Positions 1 through 9,653 of a stretch of DNA of 34,812 bases are shown one piece after another. The stretch covers positions 60,372 through 95,183 of the forward strand of contig BFEA01000235.1 in assembly GCA_003427395.1 (NCBI GenBank), written 5' to 3'. Under the pieces are notes generated by a model. The model worked only from the letters and a program-made list of their open reading frames with translations. It was not told where the DNA came from and did not search any database. The stretch comes from Chara braunii (Eukaryota; Streptophyta; Charophyceae; Charales; Characeae). The number at the start of each line of letters is the position of its first letter. Within the stretch, counting starts at the first letter, position 1. Both the position numbers and the translations under genes were made by a program.

Positions 1-155
1 TCCCGACCCTCCCACCGTCCGACCTCCCTCCATCCCGACCCTCCCGCCGTTCCGACCCTCTAGCCATCCCGAACCTCCCGCCATCCCGACCCCTCCGCCA
101 TCCCGACCGTATCCCGTCTCGACCCTCCCGCCATCCCGACCCTCCCGCCGTCCCG
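1..155. repeat. 17-bp minisatellite
   Basis: About nine imperfect copies of a unit close to TCCCGACCCTCCCGCCA, differing by single substitutions and small indels. The array runs off the left edge of the window, so its full length is unknown. A short TG run (155-166) follows it. Confidence 0.9.
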
Positions 156-280
156 TGTGTGTGTGTTGTCATATTTACTATACACTCAAAAAAAACATGA
201 CCATTCCAGACTGTTTCGTCAGATTGGCACTGACTCATCAGGAGGTTGAACCCCTACAATCTGCGTACGATGGCCCCGTC

Positions 281-306
281 TATGTGTGTGTGTGTGTGTG
301 TGTGTG
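281..306. repeat. (TG)n microsatellite
   Basis: An uninterrupted TG dinucleotide run of about 12 units. The nearby open frame on the minus strand owes its His-Thr run to this repeat and is not a gene. Confidence 0.9.
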
Positions 307-573
307 AGGCAGGCATTGCATTGCACAGACACACACACAGTCAAAGTGGGCAGCCCTGTGCGTAACAGGCACAGTAAAAGGGGAGCTGCAAGAATGATGA
401 AAGGTGTACCCCAAGGACAATAAAAAATTGTCTTATTATAAAACTGCTTTAATATATTGGATATCTCAAATGCTCTCATTATCTGCAATAGGACAAACAC
501 TGCTTTGATTCTGAATCTATTCACCTAGGTGGAATTGGGGCTGTTGTGGGGAAAATCTAAAACACACGGAGTG

Positions 574-574
<1 letters not shown>

Positions 575-632
<58 letters not shown>
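575..632. repeat. (CA)29 microsatellite
   Basis: A pure CA run of about 29 units. It is followed by a C14 run (710-723), an A run (724-732) and AAAT/AAAAT repeats to about 757. This is low-complexity DNA with no coding signal. Confidence 0.95.
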
Positions 633-635
<3 letters not shown>

Positions 636-786
636 GGGGGCTTTGTTCACTGTTCATGCTTCCCAGAGCAATGGGGGGGGGTTCCGGGATACAGGCATGT
701 GCCCCCCGACCCCCCCCCCCCCCAAAAAAAAACAATAAATAAATAAAATAAAATAATTGCGTTCTCGTTCGCCAGTTTTTCAGGCC

Positions 787-812
787 CGAACACGTTCGGG
801 CGAACGTGTTCG
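787..812. repeat. Perfect 26-bp inverted repeat
   Basis: Two 12-bp arms, CGAACACGTTCG and its exact reverse complement, are separated by only GG. The flanks (765-840) are rich in further GTTCG/CGAAC words. It could be the centre of a foldback element or a recombination hotspot; no function is visible. Confidence 0.85.
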
Positions 813-857
813 CATTCGGCAGCGAACGCGAACGGCGTGCAACGCAGTTGATAACAT

Positions 858-1376
858 TATAAATTTACTATTAAAAGTTCATATGAGGAGAGTTATCAAC
901 TCGCTTTTGTTGATCAATCCATCAAAATTAGATTGATAAATATTTGTTTTAATCAACATCATAATTAATTCTGAACCACAATGCAAACATAATATAAAAA
1001 ACAAGATTTGGTTCGAAACCTTTTGAAGGAGACTCATTAGAAGTAAAGCTTGCATCGTAAGAAACTCCACGCTACCGTCAACATAAAAAAAAAATCTATG
1101 TGGATTCAGAGTGTCGACGAGACAATCAATAGCGCGGGCAAAACTCGGGAAATGTTGGTCAAACCTTAAGAGTCAACGAAGGTGAGCAAGTGCAATCCTC
1201 TGTTCCGAGACACCAATGTCCTCTTGGACCCAAACCAACCTCGCTTACCTCACAAGCTCCAAGTTACATGCTTCACCAGTTCCATACATGAATGATGTTC
1301 TTCAACAATATTCATCTCGATCTTTTGGTTTCACCAATACTTAGGACTATGCAAGGAAGTTTCTTCACCATATGAA
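858..1376. other. AT-rich stretch without recognised features
   Basis: I see no conserved coding frame, RNA gene or repeat here. The open frames present are short and have ordinary AT-rich composition. Confidence 0.5.
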
Positions 1377-1602
1377 CAATCTTATGAGAATGAACTTGAA
1401 TCATATTCCAGCATATACATGGTAGACCAACCCAACTTTCCTCCAATAGACGGGCCATGTTGCAACAACTGTTTATTCTTATGGATACTAGGCGGGCATA
1501 TACATGGCAGGCCAACCCAACTTTCCTCACTAGATAAACGATCTTATGAGAATGAACTTGAATCATATTCCAACATATACATGGCAGGCCAACCCAACTT
1601 TT
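1377..1602. repeat. Direct repeat, two long copies and one partial
   Basis: A block of about 60 bp beginning near CTTATGAGAATGAACTTG and running through a CATATACATGG core into CAACCCAACTTT occurs at 1382-1440 and 1543-1600. The second half alone recurs at 1496-1525. The copies are nearly identical, so this is a local tandem duplication with a unit of about 160 bp. No function is evident. Confidence 0.85.
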
Positions 1603-2390
1603 TTCTCCCTGCAGGTGGGGTAAGAGGTGCGTTAGAGCTCAAACCACCACATCCCCAAGGTCACGGTATCATCCAAAGCCAAGCTTTGCACGTACAACCT
1701 CCTCCAGTGCAAAGTCAACAAATTATTTAACATATGACATTTGCAACTCACTAATCTCCTAGAGCCTAACCATCCCTTTGCAAAAGGTCCAAGTAGATCT
1801 ATAAACATAGAGTTAGGTAAACCAACAAAATTAACCTTTTATAGTGATAATGGATTGTCTGCAACACATTTTGAAGGTGAGCATTTTGTTTTCCTATCGG
1901 GATATTCCCATGAGCTTCCCTCTACTATTGGAACCCATGGTAATAGAATCATCAGACACAAAATGTCTATTGCTTCAGATTGAGGTAAATCCGGTTATAC
2001 AGAGCCTTAGGTGCGTCTCATACCTCTATTTCTTATGCAGCCTAGGAATGTCATTGGGTTTATTATGTCCGTCAGTAGTAATGGATTTCTAACTCTTATT
2101 AACATTCCATCTCCGGAGGTGCCTGTGCCAAGTACCATTGTCACCTAGTTGCATCGTGCAGTTGCAGACAATTCAAACCGACATGTAATTCCGGATCTAT
2201 TGATATAAAGATCAACCATTGATAATTTTCTGAACCCAATAAAGGATATAAAAATCTTCGTTACTTTGTGTGATATCATATTTGATGACGACCAACTGAA
2301 AAAAGTGGAACGAGAAGGTATTCACTTTTTCCCTGTAACATGGATTGTCGACTAACTCTCTCCCTTTGTACATTCTCACGGGCATAGGGT
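1603..2390. other. Unassigned sequence; possible old retroelement leader
   Basis: A plus-strand frame at 1741-1983 (80 codons) is open but matches no motif I know. The stretch lies upstream of a decayed plus-strand pol, so it could be a remnant of that element's LTR, leader or gag. I cannot show that from the sequence. Confidence 0.3.
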
Positions 2391-2815
2391 TGAACCTCCC
2401 CAACTTAGTGGTACGTTCAGTCTATCCGGGTTACATTCACATTATACTTTTAGTTTGCTTCTCTTCCCTTCTTGTTCTACCCGACTTATTAGCTAGACCT
2501 CCCTACTTAGGGTGCCAAAAGGTATAAATATGTATAAATATATATATATCAAATATTATACTTTGGTTCAATATTAAACTCACAACTTATGACTAGGCCT
2601 TCCCACTTTAGGGGTAAGTCTAGTCTTATGTTTTTCTTCCCCTTAGAAGTAAACACAAAAAACTAGGTCTACGCAACTTAGAATGTCCAATTTTGTTTCA
2701 ACAACCCAGAAGAAAACACTAGGAATATGAGCCTCCCAACTTAGGGTGTCTGTCCTCCTGTTCAAAAACCCCAAAAGAAACAAGCGACTGGACCGTCCAA
2801 CGTAGGATAGGTTCA
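2391..2815. repeat. Dispersed inverted-repeat motif CCCAACTTAGGG
   Basis: The word CTCCCAACTTAGGG and variants recur about every 70-110 bp, near 2396, 2499, 2599, 2670, 2733 and 2793. Several copies sit inside complementary arms: TGAAC/GTTCA (2391-2395 and 2415-2419), CCCT/AGGG (2501-2512), GACTAG/CTAGTC (2591-2596 and 2620-2625) and GGACC/GGTTC near 2786-2814. Arms differ between copies while the centre is kept. The centre is the reverse complement of the TAAGTTTGGG-type loop found at 22.9-23.9 kb. Confidence 0.55.
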
Positions 2816-3359
2816 TTCCCTAAAGGTAATGCATTCATTCCCACAAACAAAAATAAAACATAGCACATAACCACTTGACTTAGAGTCGTTCAACCTTTGG
2901 TTAACCTGATCAGATGCAAGCAAAATATCGTCCTCTCGGCTTCCCCCTTTTCCTTTTCTTCGTTCAAGTAGATAAATAACCGACTTTCACACCAATCTCA
3001 TTTTTCCTCAGTTCATAATAAGTCATAAAATAAGATACAAAGAAAAATAAAATAAAGTTAAAAAAAAAAAATTCAATCATATTCTCAGTAAAAAAATAGA
3101 AGGTACTAAAGTTAAAAGAGTACGGGATCACGGGTGTAAAACGAAGTTAGACATGAATGTTCCTTGCTTCCAGAACCCCATGCAGGCTAGGACAGATGTA
3201 TCGCAATCGGTGGGCGGACCTCCTACAAGGTCTTGTTGCGGTCTTGTGGGTTGCAATCCCACATGCTGCCTTCCTCTCCCGAACAACAGAGTAGACTGAG
3301 AAGATGAAGGTTAGCAAAAAAAAATAAGTCTCTCAAGATTCAAGAAGAGGTTCACTTAG
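2816..3359. other. AT-rich sequence without recognised features
   Basis: Several A runs (for example 3059-3071 and 3315-3325) and no convincing reading frame. Its position just before recognisable RT suggests decayed gag/protease of the plus-strand element, but no protease DSG motif or CCHC knuckle can be read. Confidence 0.3.
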
Positions 3360-4310
3360 ACTCGCATGAAGAAGGTATTGGTCAGACCATGAGGGAAAAA
3401 CATAATGTCTATGCTTTTAGTGATGATGAACACGATCGTCTTTACGTTGACAAGATCCCGATGATTTGAATTCATATTGTGCCACATAAGTCATTGAGCT
3501 TAGGAGGTCCGTGATATCCCTATCATGGTGATGAGAAGCGAGTGATTAATTATGCAGGTGAGAAAATTCGCACATGTATCAGATTATTTGACTGAACAGT
3601 ACGTGTTCCCTTGGTTTTGTTTTATCAAGTCAAACATGACATTATGTTGGGTACAAGATTTATAGCACTTGAACATTGTAAAGATAAGACATGCAAGTGG
3701 TCTCCCAAATATTGATGTACTTTCAGAAGCTTCTGTAAGACGATCTATAATATCATTTATAGACTTGTATTCTGGTTATGACTAATTTTCTGTCTACCCA
3801 CCGGATAAACATATGAAAGTTATGCATATGCCTAAAAGGTTGATTCACATGAATGTCGCACCACAATGATGGACGGATGCGATCGCTATGGTTCAAAGGC
3901 AGATGGTGAGGACAATGTAAACAATTAATCCTCATATAACATAGTCTTAGATTGATGAGGTTGTGAAATGGTAAAAAGAGAAGGATTAAAAAAAAAAAAA
4001 ATACCAGGAGTGAGACGTTTTGTCTCGGACCATGTGCAAGATTTGTACAAGGTTCTTGAATTATAGAACGAGCATAACCTTACCCTGAGCAGACTGAAGT
4101 TTAAGCATTGTATGCGCAGAGCGACTATCTTAGGGTTTGTGTGCGACGAGAGGGGTCATCGGTCATACACTAAGAAAACTAATAATATCCTCGAATGATC
4201 GACGTCTTTCAAAACGACCACTGAAATTCAAAGTTTTCTACGGACATGTGGTTTTTGAAGATTCTTTATTAAGGGTTTTGCAGAGAAAACAAAACAGTTA
4301 TGAAAGATTG
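3360..4310 (+). pseudogene. Decayed Ty3/gypsy reverse transcriptase
   Basis: Conceptual translation across several frames and many stops gives a recognisable Ty3-type RT. There is a KIPMI...IHIVPHK block near 3450. Motif A reads FIDLYSGYD around 3753-3783. A PPDKH...RLIHMNVAPQ block with a stop where motif B expects glycine follows at about 3800-3870. Motif C is altered to stop-I-D-E near 3945. The connection segment includes SFLRTCGF and FIKGFAEKT (about 4225-4290). Loss of the second aspartate of YIDD and the many stops mean no function. Most lesions fit C-to-T or G-to-A change, typical of methylated repeats. Its motifs differ from the minus-strand element further right, so this is a separate lineage. 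Confidence 0.8.
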
Positions 4311-4880
4311 TACGCCAGAGTGGAGAATATAAGTAGGGAAAAAATAAGGAAGCAGTTGTTAAGGGTTAAACAAAAGAATTTTCGGAAAAGAGGTCTGATA
4401 CTGGGATACTAGACAATGCCGTCACAATTACCACAACATTCATCTTGGAGACGAATGCATGACCAACTGTCTTAAGAGGAGTGCTAATTCATAAGCACTG
4501 CAATGAGAAATAGTGACCATTGAGATTTGAGATCAACCGCTTAATTACACTAAAAGAAATTACTCTCAATTTAAGCGCAAAACGTTGACAGTTCTCCATT
4601 GCGTACAAATATTAAGAAACCACATTTTTCACATAAGATATGTGTTAAGCATAAACCCGACTGCTCTTGCTGGTTCTCTCAAAAATTACATTCCTTCGGA
4701 CTTAATTGTTGCCAGATGACTTACGTACATTTGAATGTTTGACTTTAAGTTGAAACACATTTCATGAAACAAAAACAGGGGAGATGGGTTAAGTCAAGTC
4801 GCGTTAACTTGGATAAGAGCAACGAAAGGGTGGTTGAGGACACCTCACCCGTCGATAACTTTTGGACAAAGATAAAAATA
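4310..4880 (+). pseudogene. Decayed Ty3/gypsy RNase H
   Basis: In the frame following RT, a block reads FILETNA, stop, PTVLRGVLI (about 4434-4490). This matches the usual ETDAGPTALGGVL core of Ty3 RNase H, with the catalytic D changed to N and glycine changed to a stop. PLRFE follows at about 4517. In shifted frames near 4780-4850 the text RVNLDKSNERVVEDTSPVDN can be read, resembling the tail that follows the RNase H DGLSR motif. Frameshifts and nonsense codons make it non-functional. Confidence 0.7.
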
Positions 4881-5479
4881 TTTCGCTCCATATCAACTCG
4901 TAGTCAGTGGTTGTATATGAACAGGTTACTCCAAGACATTCTGCGTGGGTTGCACCACCAAGTCACGTATGACGTTCAAACATAATTTTTAAACTCTTTA
5001 TTGAGGAGGACCCTTGGAATGTGGCAAAAGTAGAGTGGATGATGAAATTGGCCATGGCAGACATGTATGGTTTGCAATAAGAGTCATCTACAATTGAAAG
5101 TGAACCTCTTCAAGTGAAAAAACATGAATGACTAATAAGTGGGATGTACTTTTTCTGGCAAATTTTATACTTCAAAGAAAGTTTCTATGATAGAGGGTGA
5201 CAAACAAGGTGGAAAAGAAAATACGATTCATGAGAAAGAGGATAACGAGTTTGAGGAGGGAGAGATAAATGAGACATTTCACGTAGATGAATACTATGGG
5301 GTGTATCTGAAACTTGGGTTACCTTTTTGTATGAAATGAGAGAAAAAGAGTGAGAAAATGCTCAAAATGGAGTCATGATTTTTACTCCGAGATGGTTATC
5401 TGTTCATTAAAAATAAGGGAAGGAATCCCAGGAGGGTGGTTTGTGACGTGACACGACAAATTGACGTCATAGTCACCCC
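4881..5479 (+). pseudogene. Probable RNase H-integrase linker remnant
   Basis: Short open frames (for example 5139-5339, acidic, ending near VYLKLGLPF) continue in the orientation of the pol remnant, between its RNase H and integrase parts. By position this should be the tether and the integrase zinc-finger region. I cannot point to the HHCC residues with confidence. Confidence 0.35.
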
Positions 5480-6590
5480 ACATGATGAAAAAGCAGGGGC
5501 GCATAGGAGCATTGATGCGACATTCTTAATAATAGATTTAATTATATTAAAGGAATGACATGAGGCGAATGATTAACAAATATTGTGAATTTTGTGTACC
5601 ATGCCAGAAACGGTCATCCCTTAGACCAAGGGAATCACTTTACCCAAAATATATACGTGAAGTTGGGTTGTCATTCATCTGGACCTATTGACAATGCTTA
5701 AGGGAATAAGAGGATATAATTATGTTTTCGACGCAAGAGACAACCTCACAGGGTTTGTAGATGGTAGTGCAATTCATACAAAAAACTGAAGAAATATTGG
5801 GTCGTTGCATTGAATAATATTACCTTCGCTACTCTTCTGTCATTAGGTTCGCAATGGATAGGGGTATGAATTCACTTTTGCATAAGTGAAAGCACTCCTG
5901 AAAGAGTATGAAGTGATAACATAATAGTATTATACACGATTGCAGCGCATCCTCAAACAAATGCACCCATAGAAAGAGAACATAGTATGATAGTACCATT
6001 ACGGAATTTCTTGCGAAGTGGATAAATGACATATCAAACTAGTGACCAAAATACGTGAGAGTTGTTTTTTTTTGTCGATAACATTACTATTAGAAGGACT
6101 ACCAACTACGCGCCGACTATACTATGGTATGACAGACACGCAACATTCACAAGTGAAAGTTTTTTGAAAACTCGAAGGTGGCAGGACCTCGATACTACAT
6201 TGTCATTTGAGGACTTGCTTGATCTAAGGACGCGTCGGGTAAGAGTCATAAAAACAAAATCCAAGAGGGAGAAAGCAGAGCGGTTGACGGTCCTAAGAAG
6301 GATAAGTTCAAGTGGGATAAAATGGTGCAGATACAAAATGAGCCTCTCCAAGTAGGGGACATCGTATTGTTGTATGACTCATCCCTGGAGAAATAGTGGT
6401 TGAGGAAACTGGACAAGTGATGGCTGGGGTCGTACAGAATCCCGCAATGTGGCGAGCATGAGGCATATCAGATAGAGGAATTTGATAAAACGACATGAAA
6501 GGATTGGGTGTCTGACTCTATATTGAAAAATTTTGTGGCTCGAGATGAGGTGAGTGCATATTCGGCAACCCGAAGTTGTTTTTGAATAAG
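5480..6590 (+). pseudogene. Decayed Ty3/gypsy integrase with C-terminal domain
   Basis: Fragments in several frames follow the order of a Ty3 integrase. They are YNYVFDARDNLTGFVDG near 5720-5770 (first catalytic Asp region), a degraded MDRG...EFT at about 5855-5880 (second Asp region), and AHPQTNAPIERE near 5947-5980 (third, Glu). Then comes an open stretch at 6062-6355 with NYAPTILWYDRHATF and SFEDLLDLRTRR, and a C-terminal VGDIVLLYDSSLEK...KLDK...WLGSYRI block (6340-6440). The last matches the GPY/F-type module that ends many Ty3 integrases. The frame is broken repeatedly. The recognisable match ends near 6590, just before the poly-G tract. Confidence 0.8.
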
Positions 6591-6638
6591 TAGGTAAGTC
6601 TTCCAAGTCATTTATAAAAGAAGAAAAGGATTGTTATG

Positions 6639-7576
<938 letters not shown>

Positions 7577-7776
7577 ACCACCAGTACTTGGCCCAACTAT
7601 CGGCCGCGTCGTTTCCACGTTAACATGCCGCGACGTTCGGGCTTCGGCCTACTGGACCGCATTGGCTAGAGGCCACAGCCAAAAGAAAACAAAAAAGACT
7701 GCTGGCGGTTCGGTAGGACTTGGCGCGCAGGGGGCTGGGAGGCTCGACTTCGATAGTTGGGCCAAGTACTGGTGGT
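7577..7776. mobile_element. 200-bp MITE-like element with 26-bp perfect TIRs
   Basis: The segment begins ACCACCAGTACTTGG (7577-7602) and ends with the exact 26-bp reverse complement (7751-7776). The 148-bp middle has no coding capacity and is GC-rich. Length and structure fit a miniature inverted-repeat transposable element or a foldback element. I see no clear target-site duplication (left flank CCTTAA, right flank GCAAAA), so I cannot assign a superfamily. Confidence 0.75.
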
Positions 7777-7784
7777 GCAAAAAA

Positions 7785-7824
7785 TTTTAGGATTCGTGGA
7801 GTCACGATTAGAAGAATCCTAAAA
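7785..7824. repeat. Nested hairpin next to the MITE
   Basis: Arms TTTTAGGATTC (7785-7795) and GAATCCTAAAA (7814-7824) are perfectly complementary. Between them lies a second hairpin, CGTG-GAGT-CACG. An 18-bp stretch of the right half (7808-7825) reappears in reverse orientation at 34295-34312, so this is probably part of a dispersed repeat. Confidence 0.6.
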
Positions 7825-7965
7825 AAACAGCTTTTAGAACGAGTCCTAAAAAGTCTCCCGCGGTTAGTTAGATACATGCACATGGAGCCGCAAAGCCGAT
7901 GTTCACCCACTGTCGTCTCGTGCCTGCAGTACATAGGGGTACAGACCCGCCCGGTTCAAGGGTAT

Positions 7966-8001
7966 GAAAACAAAAAATGCATGGAAAACAAAAAATGCAT
8001 G
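7966..8001. repeat. 18-bp unit, two tandem copies
   Basis: Two identical copies of GAAAACAAAAAATGCATG. They lie within an open plus-strand frame (7720-8193) that also crosses the MITE arm. I found no motif in that frame and do not call it as a gene. Confidence 0.8.
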
Positions 8002-8617
8002 GAAAAGGTTTCAAAAACCCCAATTCGAATTTTCACAGAGATGTATACATCGACGGCAGGGCTCCGGGCCATCATGGATGATGTAAAAAAACGCTGCGCA
8101 CGAAGTGCGTTGGAAGCCGTCATCCAGCCTGCCGATTCCAAAGTACGAGAGTGGCATAGATTGTATTCCGAAGTGGCGAACACAGGCGAGTGAAGTGCAA
8201 GTGGTGCAGGTGCGCAAGGTTAGCGATGGTGGTGGAGGTTGGTGGCAATGTCCATATCTTGTCTCCTGAATGCCGTCAAGACAGTCCAGTACAACAATGT
8301 GGCGATATGTAAACAAGATGCAGTGAGGGGCGATTGCAGAGGTAGTTCGAATTCAGACCGTTGACCGTCCTCCACTGCCCGCAGATTGTGGGTGCATCAT
8401 CGCCGCACCACCCTTTTTCTCCCCTCGAGTGCTTCACACTCAACGGTCAACTACAAGGGGCAACAGACCGCTTGACATCCCCACTCCGATTCGCCCCCCA
8501 CCGCCCTAACAGCTACTAGTTCTGACCGTTGCCGTCGAAGGCCTCCAACATCCTCGCAGGGCCCCAACGGACAACTTTTGTACTGCGGAGTTGGAGATAT
8601 TGCTGCCCTGCATGAGC
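8002..8617. other. Unassigned sequence left of the LTR
   Basis: No gene, RNA or repeat recognised. Open frames are short and without motifs. Confidence 0.4.
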
Positions 8618-9413
8618 TGTGACGCCCATAACCTCACGCCCAGCGCGACTTCCTGAGCGGAGTAGGATGTGGGCCTGGAAGTGCGAAAAGGGGTGTGCCA
8701 AGGATTTTTGGGAAAGTGGGGGTGGAGTCCCAGGTCAGAACTGAGATCTCCTGTGGCAGGGTTTTTCGGGGGCACGAGTGCAATTGGGCGGTGCGGGCGG
8801 ACCGACCCTGGTCATAAGGCAGAGGGCATGCGCGGGGCACTCAGGGCCGGGCGAGCCATTGGTTCCGAGGGCGGCGGCTTGCGGGAAGGTCCCTTCGGGG
8901 TGGGTGAAGTAGTGGGTGTGGTCCTGAGTGGGAAAATCAGAACACCGGGGGTCGCTAGTGGTGGCGCAGTGAAACTCCCTAGGACACAATCGGTTCCCGG
9001 TGAGGCAAGGGTATCTCTGTCGGAGGATTTCGTTTACCCAGGGGGTGAATAGTTCGGGTCGTACGACAACAACTTCGAACTCTCTAAGCGTGTCATTATG
9101 TCATCGCAGAGCTACGAGATGCTTAAGGGCGGGTCAGTGTCGATTGCGATCACGAGTCACACTTACCCGTGTTCGCCCGGGATGACTGCTCCGTCGCAGG
9201 CCCCGGATGGCCATATCCAATCATACACCACCGATGGTTCTTTTTGGAATTGACGAATCGACACACGGGGGCACGTGTAAATGCGCAGATCAAGCCGCGT
9301 TTACGCGCGTCCTCGCACGGCGTTCGCTGGGCCAGACATCCGACCTTCCCAACTTAGGACCCCTCATTGCAACCGCGCAGAAAGTCGCGCATTACAGAAA
9401 ATGGTTCGTCACA
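8618..9413 (-). repeat. 3' LTR of the Ty3/gypsy element
   Basis: Positions 8631-9342 match 17579-18292 with scattered substitutions and one small insertion near 8820. This copy extends further on both sides than the other. On the minus strand it would start TGTGACGAACC and end GGGCGTCACA, giving short inverted ends TGTGACG/CGTCACA as LTRs typically have. The U3 end (9344-9413) is supported by an independent fragment at 34089-34160 that stops at the same point. An alternative is that the LTR is only the 712-bp shared part and the rest is flank or internal sequence. Confidence 0.8.
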
Positions 9414-9422
9414 TATGTGACG
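9407..9422. repeat. 16-bp palindrome at LTR/internal junction
   Basis: CGTCACATATGTGACG is a perfect palindrome. Its left half is the end of the LTR. Its right half starts TGTGACGCCCA, the same 11 bases that begin the LTR's other end at 8618. The usual polypurine tract is absent here, so the junction may come from recombination or from LTR ends placed head to head. Confidence 0.6.
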
Positions 9423-9461
9423 CCCAGGGGGTTCCAATATTAGCAAGCTCCTGCTTGCTTG

Positions 9462-9475
9462 TTGACACGTGTCAA
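9462..9475. repeat. 14-bp palindrome
   Basis: TTGACACGTGTCAA is a perfect palindrome containing a CACGTG core. It lies in the non-coding stretch between ORF3 and the 3' LTR. A hairpin with arms AGCAAGC/GCTTGCT lies just before it (about 9442-9459). A regulatory role in the element is possible but unproven. Confidence 0.5.
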
Positions 9476-9653
9476 TCTCTCTAATCGGTCGTCACGTGGA
9501 ACTCTTCTTTCTATGCCACTTACGGTTCGAAGGAGTGACGTCGTCCAATCGTGGCAACACAGCTCTACTACTAATTCCTCAGGGAGGGCCATCAACAATC
9601 CAATGAGGGGATTACACGTGTCGTTGTCATGACGCGTGCCCATCAGTCATACA

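Noticed and set aside
529-738. Open plus-strand frame of 69 codons
   Set aside because: It is mostly His-Thr from the CA repeat and Pro from a C run.
4137-4412. 91-codon open plus-strand frame
   Set aside because: The RT connection homology lies in a different frame of the same strand, so this frame is a shadow.
7720-8193. 157-codon open plus-strand frame
   Set aside because: It crosses the MITE inverted arm, a nested hairpin and an 18-bp tandem repeat, with no recognisable domain.
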